Positions 1-11,630 of a stretch of 64,000 nt of DNA are shown one piece after another. The number at the start of each line of letters is the position of its first letter. Within the stretch, counting starts at the first letter, position 1. The notes under the pieces were generated by a model. It ran no database searches. It was not told where the DNA came from and saw only the letters and a list, made by a program, of their open reading frames with translations. Both the position numbers and the translations under genes were made by a program. Source of the DNA: Camillea tinctor. Taxonomy: Eukaryota; Ascomycota; Sordariomycetes; Xylariales; Xylariaceae. Location of the stretch: positions 1 to 64,000 of the forward strand of contig MU394130.1 of the NCBI GenBank assembly GCA_022578605.1, read 5' to 3'.

Positions 1-2809
1 TATATTATATGTAAAAATGGGTGTGTACAGCAATTTGTATCGTTATGGGGAGATATCGTTATGGAACATAATCGTTATAGAGAGGGTTTACTGTATAATA
101 AATCAAGAAGCACGTTGGCACAATACCTAAGATATCATATAATTTATTTACTTTGGTTGGTGTAAATCATAGTTGTGCCATCTCAGAGAGTTTCCTCTTC
201 CTTTCCTTTCCCCTTTTTCTTTCTCTCTTCTTCTTCAGCTCGGTAAAAACAAAAACCTTGTAGCCAAGTCTGACAAGATAGTACATAACTCGTCATGAGC
301 CTAAATTTCTTGTTTTGTTGGTGAGTGACGTGAAGAGCTATCCACTTACGAGGCTTTGATAGTTCTGCACGTATAAGTCGCCACCACTACCGAGCCAAGT
401 AGCTTCTTCTTACACTAGCGTAGACAAGCAAGACAAGGTCCAGACCAAATAGATCCAGACATGCTCAGGTAATTTGTTAGCCACGACCCGTTTCAGTGTC
501 ACCATTTTTGCAGGAAACAAGACTAGAAAAGAGAGGGAAAAGAAAAAAAAGGATGAAAAAAAAGAAAAGAAAAACAGGGAGACCCCTAGGAAATCGTAGC
601 GTGGCGCCTCCAAATCCAATTAAAGTCCGTGGAGATCCTTGTTGTTTCTGGGGGAGGGCATTACCGTCTCTGATTCGCTCCAGGTCTAAAAATGACCTCA
701 CCAATGCCTTTTTAAAATTCGGAGCTTCAAGGAACCTGAATATCGCATAAGATGAATGGGTAACATGCCAGCATGCTTGGCCAGACCTTACCATTGCTAG
801 CATGCCTCTCCAGTTTATTAACACACAACTACATACATTTAATATCAACTAGCCCCAGCCCCGGCCCCTTCTGACCTTAAAACATTACACCCGTTAACTA
901 CGGGACTTATATGCTGTGTGCAGCATACAAAGTACCTGTATAATCACTGGATACATGCACAGCCTCAAGTAACTACTAACTCAAAGGATGTAGGGTAGGT
1001 TATATGTGCTGTAGATAATGCACATATACGATACGATACGTAGGCACGTTGCTTCTTGTGATTGCAGAACAGGGATTGAGTTCCCTTCTGCACACAAGGT
1101 TATGTGGTAGGGTAGTAGGTACGTACGTAGTTGCGCATCTGTTTGTTGATGAGGTTAGAAGAGGGGAAGGTCCTTTTATAGAAGGTTGCATGCGAGTTAT
1201 AGAGTTGTATGTAATGCCGAGTTCGCAGGGAGCATTTGACACCCCTGCCGTGTTTCATGGTTTCCCTTCCCGCTTTAATGTATGTAACATGCAAACGCCA
1301 GCATGGATTGATACATCACTTTTCTTTTCTTTTCTTTTGTTTTTGTTTTTTGATCATTCCGTGGCATCTATCTTGATAGAGTCATACTCATGACTATACT
1401 TACTACATATAGTATGGAATATACCGTGGAAGCACAGCTATATTGGTAAATAATCAAGAATCGTCATCTTAACGGCATAGCACATACCTAGTACGAGCAT
1501 TCCGTTTCCATGTCTTAGTCATGTCACATCTTGACTCAATATTTCCCGTATCCCACTTCAATTCTACCCGCTATCAACAACACGGAAAGATCATCAGGGT
1601 CGTCCGTATTGACTTTACCTTAACACTACGTACCTAGTACCTAGTCATTCCCCCCTTTTTGAAACTAAATGGTTCAGGGTTCAGGGAAGCTTGAGGACAT
1701 TGCACGCCTCCTCCGTACTATAGGTACCAATATTATAAAACACTTTGTGATACCAACCATAGGGATACAACATGTCTGTATAGGCCTTACACTACATTCT
1801 TTGGCTTAATCCTTACATACCTAACCCACCGAAATGCCAGGCGTTTGGTGACCGTTGATTGTGCAGATTATGATATAACATCAGGCAATGGCAAGATTCA
1901 TTTCTATATGTAATGCACACACGTTCCTTAATAGCATACTCTACCTACCTAACCTAGTTGACATCCCCAAAGAGTTAACAAGTTAAAGTTGGCAGATAAA
2001 CCTAAATCTCCTTCAAAGAGGTCATAACACATAGTGTATACACCCACATAGGTTACATAAATAAATGTATCGGCACTCAGATCTCGTGAATACTAATTTG
2101 ATATATGCCTGGCTTACCCAGGTGCACGAATAGGTTACCAGCCCGTAACCTATGTAAGTAGGCATATATATACGGATCTAGTTATGTACTATCCCCGCAA
2201 TTCATAACCAAGATATGACCCTCAGAGACCCCTCCCCCCACTTTCAACCCCCCCCCCCCCCCCTTTATGTCTCTTTCTATACTCTATTCCCCATCCCCAT
2301 CCCCACTAGTAGTATATCGGTTGAACAAAGTCTCACTAAAATGCTGCCCTCTGCTATCGAAGTGCCGCGGGCGCACATCTAGCTTCGGTTGTAAAAATGC
2401 CCGTCAAGCCCATCCGATGCCGCAATCCTCCTCAACCGGTGAGGGGAAAGGGGATTCGGATATTCCGAAAGGGGGAATACTACATGTACTACCACTATTC
2501 CAAAGGATACATGCGCCCTTCGTCAGGTGAATAAACATCCGCCCCGTCGCCCGAGTCGATGAGTATCCTACTTTCCATCAACAAACAAATTGTCCTCTCT
2601 ATTTCTCTCATTCGGGGGGTTTGAAGAAAATATAGTATAATTCCGTCCATACTTTGAGGAAACGGATCCCAGCCCTCCTTGAACTACGCCCTACGGACAG
2701 CGTGTGTAAAAGCTTCGAATTGTCCTCCCTCGCTGGCTCTCTTCCGGACTGGCTTCCCCATTACCCTCTTATATCAAAAGAAAGAGAACGTCAACTGCAA
2801 TAAAAGAAT
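1..2809. other. Intergenic region, no supported gene
   Basis: No reading frame here has the composition or motifs of a conserved protein; the open frames near 400-850 and 1000-1390 are short and lie in low-complexity pyrimidine or purine tracts. The segment holds a run of 16 C at 2248-2263 and many TACCTA/TAGGTA words. The last few hundred bases are presumably the promoter and leader of the thiamine-diphosphate enzyme that starts at 2810. Confidence 0.6.
2455..2469. promoter_or_regulatory. Inverted repeat CGG-N5-CCG, candidate zinc-cluster factor site
   Basis: The sequence TTCGGA-TAT-TCCGAA is a perfect 6-bp inverted repeat with a 3-bp spacer. It contains CGG and CCG triplets separated by five bases, the classic layout bound by dimeric Zn2Cys6 fungal regulators. 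It lies about 340 bp upstream of the thiamine-diphosphate enzyme start. Binding is inference only. Confidence 0.3.
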
Positions 2810-4830
2810 ATGTACACTGCATCGTTCGCCTTTTTTGAGGCAATATGGGAGGCGGGAGTAACCCATTGCTTCGTCAACCTGGGGTCCGATCACCCTAGTA
2901 TCATCGAAGCGATGGTGAAGGGCCAACATGAGAATAAGGGGAAGTTCCCACGCATCATTACATGTCCCAATGAGGTATCCACATAAGTAGACTTAATATC
3001 TCAAGCCCATAACATATAGCGATGTCCCAGCTGATCACGATATGCAGATGGTGGCCATGTCCATGGCCGACGGCTATGCCCGACTCACGGGCAAACCACA
3101 ATGTGTGATTGTCCACGTCGATGTGGGAACGCAGGGGCTGGGAGCTGCAGTGCACAATTCTAGCACAGGACGCGCACCCGTGCTGGTCTTCGCAGGCCTG
3201 AGTCCATTCACGCTCGACGGGGAGATGCGCGGCTCCCGAACAGAGTACATCCACTGGATCCAGAACGTGCCCGACCAGACGCATATCCTGAGCCAGTACT
3301 GCAGGTACGCCGGGGAGATCAAGACGGGTAAAAACGTCAAGCAGATGGTCAACCGGGCGCTGCAGTTCGCCACTAGTGATCCCCAGGGCCCGGTTTATCT
3401 AGTAGGAGCGCGAGAAGTCATGGAAGAGGAGATCAACCCCTACTCGCTGGAGCAAGACGAGTGGGACGCGATCGAACTCGGTGGGCTGCCGACCAAGGCG
3501 TCAAAAATGATTGCAGAGGCACTGGTGGGCGCCGAAACACCACTGCTGATTACGGGGTTCTCGGGGCGCAACCAGAAGGTACCCGCTGCGCTGGTCGAGC
3601 TAGCGAATACCGTAAAGGGGCTACGCGTGCTCGACACCGGCGGCAGCGACATGTGCTTCCCTGCGTCGCATCCGGGCTGGCTCGGGCTGCGCTTCGGCAT
3701 CGAGCCGGCCATCGAGCAGGCCGACGTGATACTCATCCTGGACTGCGACGTGCCCTGGATCCCGACGCAGAACCGGCCGCGCAAGGACGCCAAGATCTTC
3801 CACGTCGACGTGGACCCGCTCAAGCAGATGATGCCGCTGTTCTACGTGCCGGCGAAGCACCGGTACCGCGCCGACGCGTTGACCGCCGTCGAGCAGATCA
3901 CGTCGGATTCCAGAGCACTAGCCGCCGCCGCCTCCGACGCCGCTGTGAAGCGATGGAGCGCGCTCGAGGCTTCGTACCAGGAGCGGCTGAGCGGCATCGC
4001 GTCGCGCGCCGTGCCCGCGGCCGACGGCTCGTTCGGGACGGGCTACCTGTGCAAGACGCTGCGGGCGCTGTGCCCCCAGGACACCATCTGGGCGATCGAG
4101 GCGGTGACCAACACGGGGTTCGTGCACGACAACCTGCAGCCCGAGCTCCCCGGGTCGTGGATCAACTGCGGCGGAGGCGGGTTGGGGTGGTCGGGTGGTG
4201 GCGCGCTGGGCATCAAGCTCGCGACCGACGCGCTCAGCGGCGGGCAGGGCAAGGGCAAGTTCGTCGTGCAGGTCGTCGGCGACGGCACGTTCTTGTTCTC
4301 GGTTCCCGGGAGCGTGTACTGGATCTCGAAGAGGTACCAGATCCCGGTCTTGACTATCGTGCTCAATAACAAAGGTCAGTCTAGTCATTCGTCTTATTGT
4401 TCTTTTTTCTTCCCATCTTACTATATTCTTAATTTTTATGTGCATATTCCTTCCCCATCTTACAACCCCGCTCTCCCAACCTATCAACCCCCATCCAGCC
4501 CCTTTTCTTCCACTACCTAGGCATGACCTTGCGATCTGTAGCGTGATTACTGAAAATTAACCCCGTCCAGGCTGGAACGCCCCTCGACGGTCCATGCTGC
4601 TGGTCCACCCAGACGGCCTAGGAGCCAAGGCGACCAACGAGGAGATTAACATCTCGTTCGACCCCGTCCCCGACTTTGCGGGCATCGCGAAGGCCGCGGC
4701 CGGGGGCGACCTGTTCGCGGCGCGGATCGACAAGGCCGAGGGGCTGGAGGCCACCATCAAGCAAGCTGTTGAAGCGGTGCGGGGCGGGCAGAGCGCGGTG
4801 TTGGATTGTAAGGTCACTCTCGGCTGCTGA
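2810..4830 (+). CDS. Thiamine-diphosphate-dependent enzyme, acetolactate synthase/benzoylformate decarboxylase-like
   Basis: Exons 2810-2974, 3048-4374 and 4571-4830 join in frame to about 583 residues, the usual size for this superfamily. The N-terminal pyrimidine-binding domain reads through AGVTHCFVNLGSDHPSIIEA, and its conserved Glu (the residue that activates the cofactor, in CPNE, about residue 55) ends exon 1. A central domain follows. The C-terminal diphosphate-binding motif starts at GDG (about 466-468) and ends at NN (about 495-496), the expected spacing. Intron 1 (73 nt) has donor GTATCC and acceptor GCAG; intron 2 (196 nt) has donor GTCAGT and acceptor CCAG. The ATG at 2810 opens directly into the conserved N-terminus (MYTASFAFFEAIWEAG), so no upstream exon is needed. 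There is no targeting sequence, so a cytosolic enzyme is likely. The substrate cannot be read from sequence. The 3' two thirds are strikingly GC-rich against AT-rich flanks. Confidence 0.88.
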
Positions 4831-7800
4831 GTGCTAACTCCTTGTCTATCTAGATAGTCTCATATCGAAGGATGTTGTTTTATTTTTCTTTAATCATTAG
4901 AGAGGAGTTAACCCGGTGTGTAAATTCTTATTTGGTCTATGTTACATAAACCCTGGTCTAGATGCGTGAGGCAGAACACGAGATAAGGAGAGGGAAGAGG
5001 GAGGCAGGATCGGGTATAGATAACCCATAGGTATGTGCATGTCTATAGTTCATGTCCATAGTTCATGTTTCATGTGAGTTATACGATAGCATAATTCAAA
5101 TCATATGCAGTGCGTTCATATCTACAATATCCCTCTAGGCGTTGGTTTTTGCTCTCCAGATGAAAAGATCAAAAAAAAAAAAAAAAAAGAGCTTTGGCAC
5201 CCAATATTGTGCTTCCATTAGCTATCTCGCCTTGGGCTATGTTATCGCTACTTTATTAGATAGAGGATAGGGTAGGTTGATTACATGGGGCCGAGCATCT
5301 CGCCGGCGCCTCAGCTTTCAATGATAGGGGATGCTAAGACGCCCTTGTATTGCCGGAAGCTGCCGCATTCCCTTTGCCCCCCTTCTCGCTCGCCCTACGC
5401 TACACTTCACTATGCTACACTACACGGAGAGGACAGGGGCACCGGCAGCGGCAAATAGTAAGGAAACTCCGAGAAATAGAACGGGCAGGCATTTATGTCC
5501 ACATATATGTACTACTTGCCTGCCAATGGGGATATACATACAATAGGTCAAGTAGGTATGTTTCAATGTTTGTAGGTGGTGTAGTTGTAGTATAGGTAAA
5601 CGTCCCCCTGGATCGAGTGGCTGTTGCCACATCCTACTCTCTCCTCCTCCCTCTCTCCCCCTTTCCGGGCGGCGTACTTCGTGGCATGCAGCACACCCAC
5701 GCCCGACCACGCGGGTCTGGACCGTAGTGGTTTTCTAGCTCTAGAATCTTGGGTTAAGCCGGCTAGTGTATGTAAAGGATCGGGATGGGTAGGTAGGGAA
5801 ACAACTCTAACTAGGTTAGGTAGATATAGTAAATGTAATTTTTTTCCTTTTTGTTTCCCTCTTCTTGTTTCCTAGCTCGATGCTTGGTTGGTAGCAGTGT
5901 TGGATAACAGTAGCGAGGAGGCAAAATATGTATGCTATCGATTCAGTAGCATCGTCGGTCGAACTTGGTCCTGATCTACAACACTTGTATCTATCTGCGT
6001 ATCCCGCAGTCCCGTAATCTATAAGTCAAGATCTTAGGGGGGAAGGGAGGGGAGGGGAGCACACTGATCAGCACGATTTGAGCAGACGGATGAGGGGGAT
6101 GTGGGACCCCTGAATATATGTAGACTAGGTAGTGAGTGTTTGTAGATAGAGTTCCCCCGGTCCGGGACGCTGAAGAACCTCCATTTCCTATTGACTATAA
6201 CTTCAAGTTATTGAGGGGAGTAACTAATCGATGTGCTGTACGATGAGTTGATCTGGGTTTTTTCAACATCGATATCATTAACCCTAATGTACCTAGGTAA
6301 GCAACTATATAACCTAGAATATTAAGGAGGTAAATAGGTATCTACTTATTCCTCAATAGATTTGTCTACAACTCCTATGTGGATACCTACGTACATAACC
6401 ATTAAGGTAATGAATATAATGATGCACGTAGGTAATCCTTGCCGTGTACCTTTCCAACCTAGGTTACCTAGTATCTACAAAATACCTATTACCGCGAGCA
6501 GAGCCGGGTAAGCTGTCTTCCCTTTCCCCTCATTCTCCTCTTCTTCCTCCACATTCTCCATTCCTTACCTACGTATACTTATCCTCCCCCCCTCCTTTTT
6601 CGAGGTATATGGGGTTTCCACCCTCGTGATAAGCTAACGTGACTTGTTTGGTAACTATATGAGTTCGCCTACATGCCATTGTTATAATACAGCTTACATC
6701 TTACATGCGCATCAGTAATGTAGAAGCATGTACGTATATGGTATGTACCTGACCTTAGCTACCCATTAGATGTATATATTATACATATGTATGGAGCCGA
6801 AATATGCCGCCTTGGTCCTTGTTATAGCCCCCCTTATAGCCCCTTTTAGTTATAGTGCAGATTAGACGGGTAAGGTACTACCTAGGGCACTAAAGGGTAT
6901 TCGAGATTCAACCAACCATATACATACCTACCTACCATTAGGTAGAAATGGAATCGGGCGATTAAGTGAGATATATCCATTATGTTGTCACTATATATCT
7001 TGTTTTATATTTCTCTATTCTTTTTTTTTTTTCATCTCATCTGACCTCGGGTCGTCGGCAGGTCGAAAGGGATGTCATCAATAAACCTACATGTATTAAT
7101 GCTATTCGTCCCCGAAGCGCTTCGTTTTAATCGGTAGGGTGCCCAAGTATCAGGTATAAGCATACTACCGTCGTGCTTTCGTAAAACTAGGATCTTCATT
7201 GTCGTTCTTGTTCTGACCACTTATTAAATTTTCCCGACAAAAAAAAGCAAAGAAAATATCAAGCTGCGCACTTTGATGCTACATCGGTGTGGGGGAAAGG
7301 GGAGGGGATACATACATACTGCAAGTCAGTTGCAGTGTAAGTGAGTGTACGATAGAGGCAAAATCGGGATTTGAGTCAATCTACGCGTACTTATATCTTA
7401 GGTTAGATATGTCTGCACATTCAAACATTCCACGTAATTGACCAATGCAATCTTTAGGTCCACATTTTCTATATTTGTAGGTTTTTGGTTTTCTTGGTTC
7501 CCCTTCTATCGCCACGTTTATGTATATTTGATGTTCATTATTGATTCAACTGTTGAAAGCTCAAAGGTAGGATGGGGGGAGAGGTGTCTTTGGGGATGTC
7601 TGTGGGTAAAGGTTCGGCGAATCGGAAAAGCCTTGGGTGCTCTTTACCTACCAGCTTATACAATAGCTTTACTCTATACATATGTATGCGCACTATAATA
7701 CTGGGTCACGAGTTGTTATAGATGCCGCTAAACTTTTCTATACGCAGGGACCAAGCCAGATGTTAGAGACCCTTGGAGGTGCAATCGAAACCCCCACTGT

Positions 7801-9164
7801 TGTTCTGATTTAGTGCGTGCCTAACTCCACCGAAAAAACCGCATGAACCCACCTAAAACCCACTGAGATTGAGCTGGTTTGATGCACCCGAAAAAGCTCA
7901 TGATATTTTCCTTCTTTTTTTTTTATCTTTTTTTTTTACTCTCTTTTATAAAAATAAGTTGAAATCTTTTATCCTATTTTCTCCTAACGAGATGTGATTC
8001 CAGACCGTACTTTACACTAAATAATCCTTGCTTAGTGTTTCTCCTTTAGGGGTCGCGTGGGCATCTTAATTTTCCCCTCTCCAGTTACTTACTCCTCCTC
8101 CATTAGGTTTCCCGTTTTCTATGTACTACTAATAAGTACTCCGTAGTACACCACCTAAACTCCAACTCCCATTTTAAAACTGTTCCGACTACTAAAATTT
8201 ATTTATATGATCTGAGGAAGAGGTTTTTTTTTCCTTTTCTCTCCCACTGTTTTAATTCCGACCCTCCCCTTCTCCCCCCTCTCCCCTCTTCCTCTCCCAT
8301 TTACCATCTGACCGAACAACGCCACGAAGCCGTTGTCTGTTTTTATTGTTTAAGCCTCGACTTAAATATAAAGAACTTCACCGATTCATATCTATAACCT
8401 ATACCCATGCCAACGTAACCAATAATACTATAAAAGGTTTATACAACTTTACAACTTCACAACTTATACATAATAAACACCACATATCCACACATCCACA
8501 CCATACCTTTTGTCTACTTCTCTAGGTACTTATATATACTTTCACTATTCTTACATCCTCTCCCCCAACCTTCTTCCATTCCCCCCAATTGGGTCGATAG
8601 TTTAGTTATCACAATTGCGACTACAACTACAACTCATTATTCCTTGTTTTCGGTATATTACGTGTCGTGTCGTGTCTCTTCTGCATTGGTTGCTCTACTT
8701 GTAATACTCGATACTTGGCCTTATCCTGTTCTATCTTATACCCTCCCATCCCATTGTTATTGTTTTATTCTCCAAAAATTTGTTGTTTTCCTTGTTCGCA
8801 ACTACACACACAATACGGCCACAATATGTTCACAATGATCGTCGCGCTCTCTTCTGGTTAGAGCTTCCGGATCTGGTCTTTATGCTATTCCTTAGCTTGC
8901 GAGACACGACGCCGGTTTCCGTTACCGTGATACGTTAAAACGTACGAGACCATGCGTTCTGACACAGACCGAAGACCCAGCCCCAGATTTTGTAATACTC
9001 AGACTCGCACTTTAGGCCGAGACTGAGTATACTTACCATCGTATTATCACCATCACCACCGCCCATAATAATAACACCGGGAACAGAACAGAATAGAACA
9101 GAACAGAACACTAGCAAGAAAGAAAGGAAAGGGAAATAAAAGAAGAAAAGGAATAAGAAAAAGC
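4831..9164. other. Intergenic region of 4.3 kb, no supported gene
   Basis: Only short unsupported open frames occur. Contents include an 18-nt A run at 5171-5188, abundant TACCTA/TAGGTA words (for example around 6290, 6460 and 6920) and T-rich tracts near 7020 and 7920. From about 8000 onward the DNA becomes pyrimidine-rich and then leads into an imperfect CAGAA repeat at about 9082-9107 just before the cyclin start. This downstream part looks like a fungal promoter and long leader for the cyclin gene. Confidence 0.5.
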
Positions 9165-10235
9165 ATGTCGGGCGAAAACTGCGAAAACGACGGCAACCAG
9201 TCGGACAAGAGCAGCACACCAACCTCTCCTCCACCGCCTCCTAATCCCTCGACCGACCCGAAGCTCGTTATCCAAGCACGAACTCCGCCTCCTCTACACG
9301 CTGCACCGACTGCCTCGTCCCATGACCTATTCAAGCTGTCGCCTACCGCCGCCCTCAAGCTACTATGCACCGGCGTCGAACGACTTGTTCGCGTAACCGG
9401 CGACATCCCTCCGACGCCTCCTCCCTCGAGTCCTACCATGCCTAACATGCGAGACATGCAGCGCGAGAAGGCTGCGATAGTACGGTCACATTCCGAGAAA
9501 AACCTATTGCGCCTACAAGAGCAGGCCGCCGCCGAAGCCCGAAAGAAGCAAGAAGAGGAAGAACAACAGCAGAAGCAACATCAGGAACAGCAACAACAAC
9601 AACAACCGCAGAGCGGTTCCTTCGAATCCCACCACCCCCCGACAGCCCAACCTATCGACGGCGTCCACCTCCGCCATCCGATGTCACCGCCGCCGCCGCC
9701 GCCCAGCGCAACCCCCGAGCCGTACGTTGTGATCGGCGCCAATTCGCAGCCGCTCAACCTCCAACACAGCGCGATAACGCGCAAGTTCTTTAGTAAAGCG
9801 CCTCCGCCGATCAGCATCGAGGATTATCTGCTACGTATACACCGGTTCTGCCCCATGTCGACGGCGGTCTACCTCGCAACGTCGTATTACATATACCGAC
9901 TGGCAGTAGAGGAGCGCGCGATCCCGGTAACGCGGCGCAACTGTCATCGTTTGCTGCTGGCGGGCCTGCGTGTCGCTATGAAGGCTCTGGAAGACCTAAG
10001 CTATCCGCACGCCAAGATTGCGCGCGTGGGCGGCGTCAGCGAGATTGAGCTCGCGAGACTGGAAATAAGCTTTTGCTTTCTCGCTGGGTTTGAGCTGGTG
10101 GTTGATGAGGAGACGCTGCAGAAGCACTGGGAGACACTGAGACAGATTCAGGGGCCCGGAGTGGCGGCTGCAGATATGGTGCCGACGCTGAAGATGGACC
10201 CGAGGCGGAGAAGGATCGCGGCTTTGAACTCATGA
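9165..10235 (+). CDS. preg: PHO80/preg-type cyclin, negative regulator of phosphate-starvation response
   Basis: A single-exon frame of 356 residues. The first 200 residues are low complexity: proline runs, an acidic/Gln-rich stretch with a poly-Gln run (about 134-150), and a second proline run. The cyclin box lies at about 204-313. Its hallmark segments are YLLRIHRFCPMSTAVYLATS, PVTRRNCHRLLLAGLRVAMK and ARLEISFCFLAGFEL, which match the PHO80-like cyclins (Neurospora PREG, yeast Pho80). In the known pathway this cyclin pairs with a PHO85-type kinase (PGOV in Neurospora) and, when phosphate is sufficient, keeps the bHLH activator NUC-1/PHO4 inactive. The protein is somewhat shorter than I recall for Neurospora PREG, with the difference in the disordered N-terminus. 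The start has few upstream alternatives because the leader is purine-rich. Assignment to this class is firm; orthology to preg itself is likely. Confidence 0.88.
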   Translation: MSGENCENDGNQSDKSSTPTSPPPPPNPSTDPKLVIQARTPPPLHAAPTASSHDLFKLSPTAALKLLCTGVERLVRVTGDIPPTPPPSSPTMPNMRDMQREKAAIVRSHSEKNLLRLQEQAAAEARKKQEEEEQQQKQHQEQQQQQQPQSGSFESHHPPTAQPIDGVHLRHPMSPPPPPPSATPEPYVVIGANSQPLNLQHSAITRKFFSKAPPPISIEDYLLRIHRFCPMSTAVYLATSYYIYRLAVEERAIPVTRRNCHRLLLAGLRVAMKALEDLSYPHAKIARVGGVSEIELARLEISFCFLAGFELVVDEETLQKHWETLRQIQGPGVAAADMVPTLKMDPRRRRIAALNS

Positions 10236-11630
10236 TGACAAACATTGATCTTTTGAAGAGAGAGAGAGAGCGAAAGCGAGAGAGAGAGAGACCGTATATG
10301 GGATATTTTTGTTTCATGCTCAACCCGTCCCTCACCCTCACTCACACCCCTTCCCCCCACTAACGGGAAACACAATGTACACTTTAGCCGGATCAGGCTG
10401 CTGTGTAGAGTACTACTCCAGAAACCATGTGACGCTATATCATATGCACCCTTCAAGGGATAGCAGGACCCCCATTTGAAAGAAAAGATGGGGCGATCTA
10501 TAATACGCAACGTTGAAACCTCGGGGAACAGGAAGAAGAAAACAAAGTGACATATCAACGCCAACAACGTGTTGCTACAACTAATATACGGATTGGGAAA
10601 GGTGGAAATATCATTGAGTAGGAAGACTGGCAAGTGGAAGCATTGGTGTGCAAAAGGGGTTAGGGGGGGTGAACTTTCTATATACCTGTATTTGTCTGAA
10701 CGCATTATTCATCAAGGGAAAAAGTCCATAGCAGGAGGAAGTGAAAGATGGCAAATTCGAGAAGCGTGTGTGTGTGAAGGAACAGAAACTAAGGTATGCA
10801 TTGATGGAAGCAAAGTTGTTTAATTCTTATGCATGATGATACCCGGGTTCTTTTTTGTCACTTCAAGAGGGGAAGGAAACTCAATTCATATCTTCCTGTA
10901 TTAGTAAAAAACCCCATTTTATGTATTTGTTTATTAGTTTACTAGTTTATTTCATACTACTTTTGCTTACATGTATGTAGCTCACGGGCTAGATTTACTT
11001 ACTCTAAGTATCTAGTTTACCTAAGTTACATGGTTGGTTAGGTTATCTGGTTTTCATCCATATCAGTTTGGTTCACAGGTATCTGTTAGGTTACTCAAAT
11101 TGAGGAAGAGAATATTTATAGTATGAAATATGCATGTTTATACGATGTATGCAAGTATATGCATACCTGTATACATGTAGTCTACAGTCTACATATAGTC
11201 TACATATGTATAATTTGCCTAACTAACCTATGTGTATGTAGGTACTAAACCTTAAAGCCTTTGTTAATAGGTTTAGTATAGTAATTGCAGGACGGATAGC
11301 TTCGGTATTATATGTATATCCCAACTGCATACAGGAGACTGAACACTAAAAAGAAACACACAGGCTCCTACTACCTATACTGCACACAAGTACTAGGTTA
11401 GAAGGTCCCTTGAAAAAAGAGAAAATGCCCCGCATCGATGAGGTCAGTGGGGGGGTTTGATTAACTAGACAGGGAAGGTGATTTGATTGCGCATAGTCCA
11501 AGTCGGGTTTGGTAGGAAGGAAGCAAGCGATATCATTTACACAAAGGTAAAGTGGGAAGGTGAGGTTAGTAGTCTACCTATCTACAGGTAGGTACTACAA
11601 AGTCTTTTTAGTGAGTCGCAATCGCAATTG
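10236..11630. other. Intergenic region between cyclin and aminopeptidase
   Basis: Starts with a GA-rich tract just after the cyclin stop, followed by AT-rich sequence with many TACCTA/GTAGGTA words around 11000-11600. No frame looks coding. The last 200 bases should contain the aminopeptidase promoter. Confidence 0.5.
10256..10291 (+). repeat. (GA)n microsatellite in the cyclin 3' region
   Basis: Interrupted GA repeat with two CGAAAG/CGAG breaks, beginning about 20 bases after the cyclin stop codon, so it is probably part of the 3' untranslated region. Confidence 0.8.

Noticed and set aside
3461..4369. 302-codon plus-strand frame inside the thiamine-diphosphate enzyme
   Set aside because: Arg/Gly-rich shadow of the real frame with no family motif.
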